Origin: Streptomyces sp. NBC_01431
GTDB taxonomy: Bacteria > Actinomycetota > Actinomycetes > Streptomycetales > Streptomycetaceae
Direction of reading: 5' to 3'
DNA length: 64,000 bases
NCBI RefSeq assembly: GCF_036231355.1
Contig: NZ_CP109496.1
Coordinates: forward strand, 4,464,001 to 4,528,000
Shown: positions 15,877 to 23,945 of the stretch, piece after piece
How the letters are laid out: every line of letters begins with the position of its first letter
How positions within the stretch are numbered: position 1 is the first letter of the stretch
Made by a program: the position numbers and the translations under genes
The notes under the pieces: generated by a model
What the model was told of the DNA's origin: nothing
Seen by the model: only the letters and a program-made list of their open reading frames with translations
Database searches by the model: none

Positions 15877-16245
15877 ATGGGCTGGGTAACCGACTGGAGT
15901 GCGCAGGCAGCCTGCCGCACTACCGATCCGGACGAACTGTTTGTACAGGGTGCGGCACAGAACAGGGCCAAGGCGGTGTGCACCGGTTGCCCGGTGCGGA
16001 CCGAGTGCCTCGCGGACGCGCTCGACAATCGTGTCGAGTTCGGCGTGTGGGGCGGGATGACGGAGCGGGAGCGGCGCGCGTTGCTGCGCAGGCGCCCCAC
16101 CGTCACCTCTTGGCGCCACCTTCTGGAGACCGCGCGCACCGAGTACGAGCGCAGCACGGGAATCCTGCCCGTGTGCGCGGAGGAGGACGCCGTCTACGAC
16201 TACCGGCATTCCTTCGGAGAAGAGGCGTTCGCGGCGGTGGGCTGA
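15877..16245 (+). CDS. wblA: WhiB-like regulator WblA
   Basis: 122 residues. The four iron-sulfur cysteines are C13, C35, C38 and C44 (AACRTTDPDELF, VCTGCPVRTEC), followed by the GVWGG turn at 56-60 and a basic helix ERERRALLRRRP. The long C-terminal tail (SWRHLLETARTEYERSTGIL) is typical of WblA. In S. coelicolor WblA (SCO3579) controls the aerial hypha to spore transition and represses antibiotic production. ATG 15877 has GGGAGAGG upstream. Neighbours match the S. coelicolor locus. Confidence 0.93.
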   Translation: MGWVTDWSAQAACRTTDPDELFVQGAAQNRAKAVCTGCPVRTECLADALDNRVEFGVWGGMTERERRALLRRRPTVTSWRHLLETARTEYERSTGILPVCAEEDAVYDYRHSFGEEAFAAVG

Positions 16246-16258
16246 TGGGGCCGCGGGA

Positions 16259-17602
16259 TCAGGCAGCTCCGGCCGGGGGACCACCGGCCGCGAGCCGGTC
16301 CCCGATGGTCCGGAGCCCCGTGAGGTCATGCACGTCACCGGGCAGGGCAGCCACTTCGGCCACCGCGACCTCCGGGTGGAGCGCGGTGAAGCGGTCGCGC
16401 GTCCGCCGTTCGCGCGCGAGCACCTGCATGCGCTCGGCGTGCAGTCGCAGCAGCCCGGCGGTCAGCCGCTCGATGGAATCTTCGCAACTCCCGGTGTCCC
16501 CGGGGGAGTTGACAGTGTCGGGAGAGGGATCGCTGGTGCTACGACCTTCAGCCTTCCCGGCCTCCTGATCCACAATGCGACCCTCGTCAAGATTTTCTGT
16601 GTGCCCGCTGTCCGGGGCGTCATGGATGTCGGAGGCGTCCGGGGCATCGGTGTCCGCCGCCTCCGGCGGTTCTTCGAGGTTCTCCGCCGCGGCGAGAGCG
16701 CGCTCGGCCGACAGCCGGGCGGCCGCGCTCCCGTGCACCCGGTTGAGGACGAGCCCGGCCAGCGGCATGTCGTCGGCGGCCAGGCGCTCCACGAAGTAGG
16801 CGGCCTCGCGCAGCGCGTCCCGCTCGGGCGCGGCGACCACGAGGAAGGCCGTGCCCGGCGCCTGGAGCAGTCGGTACGTGGCGTCCGCGCGGGTGCGGAA
16901 CCCGCCGAACATCGTGTCCATCGCGGCCACGAAGGTCTGCACGTCGTGCAGGAAGGGCCCGCCGAGCAGCTTGCCCAGCGTCCCCGTCATCATCGACATG
17001 CCGACATTGAGGAACTTCATCCCGGCCCGGCCGCCCATTTTCGCGGGCGCCATGAGCAGCTTGATGAACTTGCCGTCGAGGAACGATCCGAGCCGCTTGG
17101 GCGCGTCCAGGAAGTCGAGCGCGGAGCGTGACGGCGGGGTGTCGACAACGATCAGGTCCCACTCGTCCCGGGCCCGCAGCTGACCCAGCTTCTCCATCGC
17201 CATGTACTCCTGCGTGCCCGCGAAACCGGCCGACAGGGACTGGTAGAAGGGGTTCGTCAGGATCGCCTTGGCCCGGTCCGGATCGGCGTGCGCCTCGACG
17301 ATCTCGTCGAAGGTCCGCTTCATGTCGAGCATCATGGCGTGCAGCTCGCCGTCGCCCCGGACGCCCTTGACCCGGCGCGGGGTGTTGTCCAGCGAGTCGA
17401 TGCCCATGGATTGGGCGAGCCTGCGGGCCGGGTCGATCGTGAGCACCACGACCTTGCGGCCCCGCTCGGCCGCCCGAACTCCCAGTGCGGCGGCGGTAGT
17501 TGTCTTCCCCACCCCGCCCGAACCGCAGCACACGATGATGCGGGTGCCCGGATCGTCTAGCAGCGGATCGATCATCAGCGGCTCGGCCGCGTCCAAAGTC
17601 AC
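16259..17602 (-). CDS. ArsA/GET3-like ATPase with acidic insert
   Basis: 447 residues. Deviant Walker A VCCGSGGVGKTTTAAALG (about residues 24-41), switch I-like VVVLTIDPARRLAQSMG, then DLIVVDTPPSRSALDFLDAP. Between about residues 305 and 375 lies a long acidic, low-complexity insert rich in Asp, Glu, Ser and Pro, not part of the ArsA fold. The C-terminal helix (RLTAGLLRLHAERMQVLARE) resumes the family sequence. No arsenic genes are nearby; actinobacterial pairs like this are not arsenic pumps and their role is open. Its start overlaps the upstream partner by 4 bp. Confidence 0.85.
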   Translation of the reverse strand: MTLDAAEPLMIDPLLDDPGTRIIVCCGSGGVGKTTTAAALGVRAAERGRKVVVLTIDPARRLAQSMGIDSLDNTPRRVKGVRGDGELHAMMLDMKRTFDEIVEAHADPDRAKAILTNPFYQSLSAGFAGTQEYMAMEKLGQLRARDEWDLIVVDTPPSRSALDFLDAPKRLGSFLDGKFIKLLMAPAKMGGRAGMKFLNVGMSMMTGTLGKLLGGPFLHDVQTFVAAMDTMFGGFRTRADATYRLLQAPGTAFLVVAAPERDALREAAYFVERLAADDMPLAGLVLNRVHGSAAARLSAERALAAAENLEEPPEAADTDAPDASDIHDAPDSGHTENLDEGRIVDQEAGKAEGRSTSDPSPDTVNSPGDTGSCEDSIERLTAGLLRLHAERMQVLARERRTRDRFTALHPEVAVAEVAALPGDVHDLTGLRTIGDRLAAGGPPAGAA

Positions 17603-18561
17603 TCACCCACCCCGAGCTTGCGCAGTTCCGTGGCCAGGCGGTAGAGCCCGGCCAGATCCATTCCCTCGCCGATCAGTGGCAGTTCGTACGTCACAAGCCC
17701 CAACTGGCCGAGCACCCAACGCTGTTCACGCTCCAGCTCCACCCGCTCGGCGTGCTCGGCGGCCTGCTCAAGGAGCGGCGTCACCAGCTTCGCCGAACCG
17801 GTCACCCCGGCGCGCGTCAGCGTCTTGGCGACCTCCTTGCGCCGCTCTCCGGTGACCCCGCGCACCGCGGCTTCGTCCAGCACGTGCGGCCGGACCATGT
17901 TCACGATGACGTTGCCCGTCGGCAGCTCGGCGCCGCGCAGTTCCGCGATCCCGTCGACGGTCTCCTGTACGGGCATCTCTTCGAGCAGCGTCACCAAGTG
18001 CACCGCTGTTTCAGGTGACTTGAGGACCCGCATGACGGCCTGTGCCTGGTTGTGTATGGGCCCGATCTTCGCGAGCCCGGCCACCTCGTCGTTCACGTTC
18101 AGGAATCGGGTGATGCGGCCGGTCGGCGGCGCGTCCATCACCACGTAGTCGTACGCGTACCCGCCCTGCTTGTTCTTGCGGCGCACCGCCTCGCAGGCCT
18201 TGCCGGTCAGGAGGACGTCCCGGACGCCCGGCGCGATGGTGGTGGCGAAGTCGATGGCGCCGAGCTTCTTCAGCGCCCGTCCCGCGCCGCCCAGTTTGTA
18301 GAACATCTGGAGGTAGTCGAGCAGCGCGCGTTCCGCGTCGATGGCCAGGGCGTACACCTCGCCGCCACCGGGCGCCACGGCGATCTTCCGCTCCTCGTAC
18401 GGAAAGGCCTCCGTCTCGAAGAGCTGCGCGATGCCCTGTCTGCCCTCGACCTCGACGAGGAGCGTGCGCCTGCCCTCCGTCGCGAGGGCGAGCGCGAGTG
18501 CTGCGGCGACCGTGGTCTTGCCGGTACCGCCCTTGCCGCTGACGACCTGGAGCCTGCTCAC
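17599..18561 (-). CDS. ArsA/GET3-like ATPase, second subunit
   Basis: 320 residues. The N-terminal P-loop VVSGKGGTGKTTVAAALALA has the signature lysine, and switch regions include LLVEVEGRQGIAQLFE and YVVMDAPPTGRITRFL. It is shorter than its partner and lacks the acidic insert, so the pair resembles a heterodimeric Get3-type NTPase. The stop and the next start overlap, indicating coupled translation. WblA and the PBP flank the pair, a neighbourhood conserved in Streptomyces (recalled), suggesting a cell-envelope or developmental role. Confidence 0.86.
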   Translation of the reverse strand: MSRLQVVSGKGGTGKTTVAAALALALATEGRRTLLVEVEGRQGIAQLFETEAFPYEERKIAVAPGGGEVYALAIDAERALLDYLQMFYKLGGAGRALKKLGAIDFATTIAPGVRDVLLTGKACEAVRRKNKQGGYAYDYVVMDAPPTGRITRFLNVNDEVAGLAKIGPIHNQAQAVMRVLKSPETAVHLVTLLEEMPVQETVDGIAELRGAELPTGNVIVNMVRPHVLDEAAVRGVTGERRKEVAKTLTRAGVTGSAKLVTPLLEQAAEHAERVELEREQRWVLGQLGLVTYELPLIGEGMDLAGLYRLATELRKLGVGE

Positions 18562-18657
18562 ACCTTCGAGCCTAACCAGTCGGTGCGCGGGCTACGCATG
18601 TGGTCCGCGTAAGGCGCCCGCGCAAGGGGGCGGGCGGCAACGGCTACAGTCGGGCCC

Positions 18658-18819
18658 ATGACCAAGTGGGAATACGCGACCGTGCCCCTTCTCGTGCACG
18701 CGACCAAGCAGATTCTGGACACCTGGGGCGAGGACGGCTGGGAGCTGGTCCAGGTCGTCCCCGGGCCGAACAACCCCGAGCAGCTGGTGGCCTACCTGAA
18801 GCGGGAGAAGCAGGCATGA
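18658..18819 (+). CDS. Very small DUF4177-like protein
   Basis: 53 residues: MTKWEYATVPLLVHATKQIL, then DTWGEDGWELVQVVPGPN. The WEY and GWELV signatures are those of DUF4177 proteins. The stop TGA overlaps the RidA start (ATGA), so the two are translationally coupled. Function unknown; the conserved pairing with RidA hints at a shared metabolic role. Confidence 0.82.
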   Translation: MTKWEYATVPLLVHATKQILDTWGEDGWELVQVVPGPNNPEQLVAYLKREKQA

Positions 18820-19283
18820 GCGCCGTCGAAGCCAAGCTCGCCGAACTGGGCCTGACGCTGCCGTCGGTGGTCCCGCCGCTCGCCGCGTACCAGCCCGCCG
18901 TGCGGTCCGGCGGGTACGTCTACACCTCCGGCCAGCTCCCGATGGTGGAGGGCAAGCTGCCCGTCACCGGCAAGGTCGGCGGCGAGGTGACGTCTCAGGA
19001 GGCCAAGGAACTGGCCGCCACCTGCGCCCTCAACGCGCTGGCCGCGGTCAAGTCCGTGGTGGGCGACCTGGACCGCATCGCGCGCGTCGTGAAGGTCGTC
19101 GGCTTCGTGGCCTCCGCCCCCGACTTCACCGGCCAGCCCGGCGTCATCAACGGCGCCAGCGAACTCCTCGGCGCGGTCCTCGGCGACAAGGGCGTCCACG
19201 CCCGCAGCGCCGTCGGCGTCGCGGTGCTCCCGCTGGACGCCCCGGTCGAGGTCGAGATCCAGGTGGAGCTGGTCGCGGACTGA
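18816..19283 (+). CDS. RidA/YjgF family protein
   Basis: 155 residues, slightly longer than the usual 130. Family signatures: SGGYVYTSGQLPMVEGKLPV, an alanine-rich helix AATCALNALAAVKSVVGDLD, RIARVVKVVGFVASAPDF and the final RSAVGVAVLPLDAPVEVEIQ. RidA enzymes hydrolyse reactive enamine/imine intermediates released by PLP enzymes; the archetypal catalytic Arg is not evident in this subgroup, so the substrate is uncertain. ATG 18816 overlaps the upstream stop. Confidence 0.88.
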   Translation: MSAVEAKLAELGLTLPSVVPPLAAYQPAVRSGGYVYTSGQLPMVEGKLPVTGKVGGEVTSQEAKELAATCALNALAAVKSVVGDLDRIARVVKVVGFVASAPDFTGQPGVINGASELLGAVLGDKGVHARSAVGVAVLPLDAPVEVEIQVELVAD

Positions 19284-19294
19284 CGTCCGTCAGC

Positions 19295-19455
19295 GGGCGC
19301 CGAAGGGGTGTGGGTCACCTGCACCCCGTGCGCGTGGGCGCCGAAGGGGTAAGGCTCACCCGCACTCAGTCCGGGCGGCCGTCGAAGAGGTGTGGCTCAC
19401 CTGCACCCCAGCCGCGTGGGCGCCGAAGGGGTGTGGCTCGTCCGCACCCCCTCGA
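19295..19455. repeat. Four imperfect 40-bp tandem repeats
   Basis: Units begin near 19295, 19336, 19373 and 19418 with GGGCGCCGAAGGGGTGTGG or close variants, followed by CTCACCTGCACCCC-like ends. The array fills most of the 203-bp gap between the RidA and NUDIX genes. No reading frame or clear hairpin uses it. Confidence 0.75.
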
Positions 19456-19486
19456 ACATCCGCACGTCACCCCGTAGCATCCGGCC

Positions 19487-20365
19487 ATGCCCAATGGTCA
19501 GTGGTACCCGCCGGAGTGGCCGGACCGGATCCGCGCCCTCGCCGCAGGCGAGCTCACCGCGGTCGAGCCGCGGCGGGCCGCCACCGTGATGCTGCTCCGG
19601 GACGGGGCGGGCGCGGGCGGCCCCGCCGTGCACATGCTGCGCAGACGCGCCTCCATGGCCTTCGCCGGAGGCGCGTACGCGTATCCGGGCGGCGGTGTGG
19701 ACCCCCGCGACGCCGAGGACTCCCAGCTCGGCTGGGCGGGCCCGAGCCGCGAGTGGTGGGCCGAACGCCTCGGCACGGACCCAGCGTCCGCCCAGGCCAT
19801 CGTCTGCGCCGCGGTCCGCGAGACCTACGAGGAGGCCGGCGTCCTGCTCGCGGGCCCCGGCCCCGCCAGCGTCGTCGGTGACACCACCGGCGAGGACTGG
19901 GAGGCGGACCGCCAGGCGCTGGTCGTGCGCGAGCTGAGCTTCGCCGAGTTCCTGGACCGCCGCGGCCTGGTGCTCCGCTCCGACCTGCTCGGCGCCTGGG
20001 CCCGCTGGATCACGCCCGAGTTCGAGCCCCGCCGGTACGACACCTGGTTCTTCGTCGCCGCGCTCCCCGAGGGCCAGGTCACCCGGAACGCCTCGACCGA
20101 GGCCGACCGCACCGTCTGGATCCGCCCCGCCGACGCCACCGCCGGCTACGACAGGGGCGAGCTCCTGATGATGCCCCCGACCGTTTCCACCCTGCGCGGC
20201 CTCGTGTCGTACGCCACCGCCGCCGAGGCCCTCGCCGCGTCGGACGGCCGTGACCTGACGCCGGTACTCGCGCGGGCCCGCCTGACCGACACCGGTGAAC
20301 TGGTCCTGAGCTGGCCGGGCCACGACGAGTTCACCAAGCACATTCCGGCGGGGGGCGGGGCCTGA
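19487..20365 (+). CDS. NUDIX hydrolase, NUDT19-like
   Basis: 292 residues. RAATVMLLRDGAGAGGPAVH opens the fold, MAFAGGAYAYPGGGVDPRDA corresponds to the substrate loop, and the NUDIX box is relaxed with the core AAVRETYEEAGVLLAG (about residues 108-124) carrying the metal-binding REXXEE. Large inserts around the box are as in NUDT19/CoA-diphosphatase-like enzymes; the substrate is unproven. It is 43 bp upstream of the MBL-fold gene on the same strand, probably one operon. Confidence 0.88.
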   Translation: MPNGQWYPPEWPDRIRALAAGELTAVEPRRAATVMLLRDGAGAGGPAVHMLRRRASMAFAGGAYAYPGGGVDPRDAEDSQLGWAGPSREWWAERLGTDPASAQAIVCAAVRETYEEAGVLLAGPGPASVVGDTTGEDWEADRQALVVRELSFAEFLDRRGLVLRSDLLGAWARWITPEFEPRRYDTWFFVAALPEGQVTRNASTEADRTVWIRPADATAGYDRGELLMMPPTVSTLRGLVSYATAAEALAASDGRDLTPVLARARLTDTGELVLSWPGHDEFTKHIPAGGGA

Positions 20366-20408
20366 TGACCCGTCCCGCGACCGGTGTCGCCGCCCCTGGA
20401 GGTGCCCT

Positions 20409-21239
20409 GTGAGTGATGCCGCCGCCCTTCCCGGGCAGCCGCGCGGCGCGGTCCTCTCGGGCCCCGCCACCGCCCGTGCGGTCAACGTGCTGGCGCCCAA
20501 CGCCTCCGCCATGACCCTGGACGGCACCAACACCTGGATCGTCGCCGAGCCCGATTCCGACCTGGCCGTCGTCATCGACCCGGGCCCCCTCGACGACGGG
20601 CACCTTGAGCGCGTCGTCGCCACGGCCGAGCGGGCGGGCAAGCGGGTCGCGCTGACCCTGCTCACCCACGGGCACCCCGACCACGCCGAGGGCGCGGCCC
20701 GCTTCGCCGAGCTGACCCGCACCCCGGTGCGCGCCCTGGACCCGGCGCTGCGCCTGGGGGACGAGGGGCTCGCGCCGGGTGACGTCATCACCACCGGCGG
20801 CCTGGAGCTGCGGGTGGTGCCCGCCCCCGGCCACACCGCGGACTCGCTCTGCTTCCATCTGCCCGCCGACCGCGCCGTCCTGACGGGCGACACGGTCCTT
20901 GGCCGCGGTACGACCGTCGTGGCCCACCCCGACGGCCGCCTGGGCGACTATCTCGACTCCCTGCGCAGGCTGCGTTCGCTGACCGTCGACGACGGCGTGC
21001 ACACGGTGCTGCCAGGACACGGGCCGGTGCTCGACGACGCCCAGGGCGCCGTGGAGTTCTATCTGGCCCACCGGGCCCACCGGCTCGCCCAGGTGGAGAC
21101 GGCGGTGGAGAACGGCCACGTCACGGCGGCGGAGGTGGTGGCCCTGGTCTACGCGGACGTCGACCGGTCCCTGTGGCCGGCCGCCGAGCTGTCGGTGCTC
21201 GCCCAGCTGGAGTACTTGGGGGAGCACGGGTTGATCTAA
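20409..21239 (+). CDS. MBL-fold metallo-hydrolase
   Basis: 276 residues from GTG 20409, which has GGAGG 8 nt upstream. The zinc motif is LLTHGHPDHAEGAARF (HxHxDH, residues about 86-91), with later APGHTADSLCF, LTGDTVLG and VLPGHGPVLDDA, giving a complete metallo-beta-lactamase fold. The C-terminal helix VALVYADVDRSLWPAAELSV resembles the LACTB2/ribonuclease-like subgroup. Substrate unknown. Confidence 0.9.
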   Translation: MSDAAALPGQPRGAVLSGPATARAVNVLAPNASAMTLDGTNTWIVAEPDSDLAVVIDPGPLDDGHLERVVATAERAGKRVALTLLTHGHPDHAEGAARFAELTRTPVRALDPALRLGDEGLAPGDVITTGGLELRVVPAPGHTADSLCFHLPADRAVLTGDTVLGRGTTVVAHPDGRLGDYLDSLRRLRSLTVDDGVHTVLPGHGPVLDDAQGAVEFYLAHRAHRLAQVETAVENGHVTAAEVVALVYADVDRSLWPAAELSVLAQLEYLGEHGLI

Positions 21240-21266
21240 GCGCCGGAGTGCCGCCCGAAGTGCCCG

Positions 21267-21812
21267 CTAGGATTCCTTGCGTTTGAACTTGCCTGTGGGG
21301 ATGGGGACTTCGGCCCCGTCCGCCAGATGAAGCGTGACCGTCTCGCCGTAGCTGTACATGTCGCGGGTCGCGTAGTCGTCGCCCTTGGGACGGGTGAGGA
21401 GGGAGCACTCACCGCGGAAGGGGTCGATGATCAGGTAGATCGGAACGCCGAAGCGAGCGTACTGGTGGATCTTGATCTCGTAGTCGTTGGAGTCGTCCTT
21501 GGTCGAGACGATCTCTATGGCGGCAAGGATGTCCTGGTAGGAGTACGGTTCCCCTGCGCCGTCTTCCAGGATCGTCACATCCGGGACACGGTCGGGCTCG
21601 CCCGGGAACCTGATCAATACGTCGGACAGGACCCGCGGCTCCGCGATGCCGGCGTTGAACGCCGCGCTCTGGACGTGGAAGATCGTCCAGCTCTGGACGT
21701 TGCTCTGCGGCGACATCACGATGCGGTCCCCCACAACCTCGATCTTGAAGCCCTCGTGCTCCTTGGCGAGCAGCTCAGCGGTGTGCCGCAGCACGTCGTC
21801 CATGACGCTCAT
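21267..21812 (-). CDS. Uma2-family (DUF820) restriction-like endonuclease
   Basis: 181 residues from ATG 21812, which has GGAGG upstream; the frame is open further but lacks a ribosome site. PD-(D/E)xK pattern: VPDVTILED, then AAIEIVSTKDDSNDYEIK with the E/K pair, and YARFGVPIYLIIDP, the hallmark end of Uma2 proteins. These are abundant, multicopy nuclease-fold genes in Streptomyces with no known substrate. It sits between the MBL gene (convergent) and the crp terminator. Confidence 0.85.
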   Translation of the reverse strand: MSVMDDVLRHTAELLAKEHEGFKIEVVGDRIVMSPQSNVQSWTIFHVQSAAFNAGIAEPRVLSDVLIRFPGEPDRVPDVTILEDGAGEPYSYQDILAAIEIVSTKDDSNDYEIKIHQYARFGVPIYLIIDPFRGECSLLTRPKGDDYATRDMYSYGETVTLHLADGAEVPIPTGKFKRKES

Positions 21813-21897
21813 CACTGCCTCCAGGCTCGTCACTGACTGTTTTCGCAGAATAGGGCACGCCTCTGACACCAGGGTGAGGAATTCCTTCCGCACACGC

Positions 21898-21933
21898 GAA
21901 TGGGGCCCGCCTCCCAAGAGGCGGGCCCCATTC
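21898..21933 (-). terminator. Terminator of crp
   Basis: Perfect 16-bp arms (21898-21913 and 21918-21933, GAATGGGGCCCGCCTC and complement) around CCAA, 20 bp after the crp stop. Confidence 0.85.
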
Positions 21934-21953
21934 ACGTACGGGATCGAAGAGGG

Positions 21954-22628
21954 TCAGCGCGAGCGCTTCGCCAGTCGCTCCACGTCGAGCAGGATCACCG
22001 CGCGGGCCTCCAGACGCAGCCAGCCGCGCTGGGCGAAGTCGGCGAGCGCCTTGTTGACCGTCTCACGGGACGCGCCGACCAGCTGGGCCAGCTCTTCCTG
22101 CGTGAGGTCGTGCACGACGTGGATGCCCTCCTCGGACTGCACACCGAAGCGGCGCGACAGGTCGAGCAGCGCGCGGGCGACCCGGCCCGGCACGTCGGAG
22201 AAGACCAGGTCGGACATCTGGTCGTTGGTCTTGCGCAGTCGGCGGGCGACCGCACGCAGCAGGGCGGTGGCCACCTCCGGCCGGGCGTTCAGCCAGGGCT
22301 GCAGGTCGCCGTGGCCCAGGCCCAGCAGCTTGACCTCGGTCAGCGCGGTCGCGGTGGCGGTGCGCGGGCCCGGGTCGAAGAGGGACAGCTCGCCGATGAG
22401 CTCGCCGGGGCCGAGGACCGCCAGCATGTTCTCGCGGCCGTCGGGTGAGGTGCGGTGCAGCTTTACCTTGCCCTCGGTGACCACGTACAGGCGGTCGCCG
22501 GGGTCGCCCTCGTGGAAGAGGGCGTCGCCGCGGGCGAGCGTCACCTCACTCATCGAGGCGCGGAGCTCCGCGGCCTGCTCGTCATCGAGCGCCGCGAAGA
22601 GCGGGGCGCGCCGCAGAACGTCGTCCAC
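21954..22628 (-). CDS. crp: cAMP receptor protein Crp
   Basis: 224 residues. Cyclic-nucleotide-binding domain with GDALFHEGDPGDRLYVV and the cAMP pocket GELIGELSLFDPGPRTATAT. The C-terminal HTH is DLTQEELAQLVGASRETVNK, a canonical Crp recognition helix. In S. coelicolor Crp (SCO3571) acts in spore germination and as a broad activator of secondary metabolite clusters. The gene is monocistronic, divergent from nth, and ends in a strong terminator. Confidence 0.95.
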   Translation of the reverse strand: MDDVLRRAPLFAALDDEQAAELRASMSEVTLARGDALFHEGDPGDRLYVVTEGKVKLHRTSPDGRENMLAVLGPGELIGELSLFDPGPRTATATALTEVKLLGLGHGDLQPWLNARPEVATALLRAVARRLRKTNDQMSDLVFSDVPGRVARALLDLSRRFGVQSEEGIHVVHDLTQEELAQLVGASRETVNKALADFAQRGWLRLEARAVILLDVERLAKRSR

Positions 22629-22810
22629 GAATCTCTCCTTGTCGACCGGTATCAGAGGAGCGTGCTCCCCATTTTGCCGGACGGTCTAAACAGTGCGATC
22701 AATCACAAGGATGACGTACTGGAGTGCCGGACCGTGAGCCAGGGGGCCGATTGGGGCCGTGATTGGCTGTGGCCGGGGCGGATGTCGGTGCCGGGCTTTA
22801 GGCTGGCCGG

Positions 22811-23860
22811 GTGTCCAATTCGCCGGTGAGAGCGCAGGCCAGGGGGGCTGGAAGAGTGTCCGCAGAGAACGATTCCGCTGTGGGCGAACAGCCCGCGTCC
22901 AAGGCGAAAGTACCCGCGAAGAGAGCCGCGCGGGCCCCGAAGTCCACGTCGGCGCGGTCCGCGTCCGCGCCCGCGGGGGAGGGCGCGGTGAAGCCCACGC
23001 AGAAGGGTGCCGGGGTGAAGCCAGCTGCCAAGAAGGGCGTGGCGAAGAAGAGTGCCGCGGCCGGGCCCGCTGCCTCCAAGGCCGCCGGGGCCAAGCCCGA
23101 GTCCCGGCTTGCGATGATCCGCCGGGCGCGCCGGATCAACCGCGAGCTCGCCGAGGTCTATCCGTACGCCCATCCCGAACTGGACTTCCGCAACCCGTTC
23201 GAGCTGCTCCTGGCGACCGTGCTCTCCGCGCAGACCACCGATCTCCGGGTCAACCAGACGACGCCCGCGCTGTTCGCCGCGTATCCGACCCCCGAGGACC
23301 TCGCCGCGGCGAACCCCGAGGAGGTCGAACAGATCATCCGGCCCACCGGGTTCTTCCGGGCCAAGACCCGGTCGATCATGGGCATCGCCGCGGCTCTGCG
23401 GGACGAGTTCGGGGGCGAGGTGCCGGGCCGTCTGGAGGATCTGGTCAAGTTGCCGGGGGTCGGCCGCAAAACGGCGAATGTCGTGCTCGGCAATGCTTTT
23501 GGAGTCCCGGGAATCACCGTCGACACCCACTTCGGCAGGCTGGTGCGCCGGTTCGGGTGGACCGAGCAGGAGGACCCGGAGAAGGTCGAGGCGGAGATCT
23601 GCGCGATCTTCCCCAAGAGCGAGTGGACGATGCTCTCGCACCGGGTCGTCTTCCACGGCCGCCGCATCTGCCACTCCCGCAAGCCCGCCTGCGGCGCGTG
23701 CCCGATCGCCCCGCTGTGCCCGTCGTACGGCGAGGGCGAGACCGACCCCGAGAAGGCGCAGAAGCTCCTGAAGTACGAGAAGGGGGGCTTCCCGGGGCAG
23801 CGGCTGAGCCCGCCGCCGGACTATCCCGGCCTCCCGGCACCCCCGTTGGGAGCGGCCTGA
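22811..23860 (+). CDS. nth: Endonuclease III with lysine/alanine-rich N-terminal extension
   Basis: 349 residues; the catalytic core begins near residue 97 (SRLAMIRRARRINRELAEVY). Helix-hairpin-helix LPGVGRKTANVV carries catalytic K220, D238 lies in VDTHFGR, and the 4Fe-4S ligands are in CHSRKPACGACPIAPLC. It removes oxidised pyrimidines and cleaves abasic sites. The first 95 residues are an unusual extension rich in Lys, Ala and Pro, like a histone H1 tail. GTG 22811 is the farthest start; shorter starts inside the tail are possible, as no strong ribosome site is seen. Confidence 0.93.
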   Translation: MSNSPVRAQARGAGRVSAENDSAVGEQPASKAKVPAKRAARAPKSTSARSASAPAGEGAVKPTQKGAGVKPAAKKGVAKKSAAAGPAASKAAGAKPESRLAMIRRARRINRELAEVYPYAHPELDFRNPFELLLATVLSAQTTDLRVNQTTPALFAAYPTPEDLAAANPEEVEQIIRPTGFFRAKTRSIMGIAAALRDEFGGEVPGRLEDLVKLPGVGRKTANVVLGNAFGVPGITVDTHFGRLVRRFGWTEQEDPEKVEAEICAIFPKSEWTMLSHRVVFHGRRICHSRKPACGACPIAPLCPSYGEGETDPEKAQKLLKYEKGGFPGQRLSPPPDYPGLPAPPLGAA

Positions 23861-23945
23861 CGTCACCCGGAAGACGGACGCTGCGGCCGGCCGGAACGAA
23901 TGTGACGGCCGCAGGCGTTGTGGACGATGAACGACGGGGGTGCAT

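Noticed and set aside
16259..18561. Arsenite pump (ArsA) annotation
   Set aside because: No arsB, arsC or arsR nearby and no typical arsenite cysteines recognised; family resemblance only.
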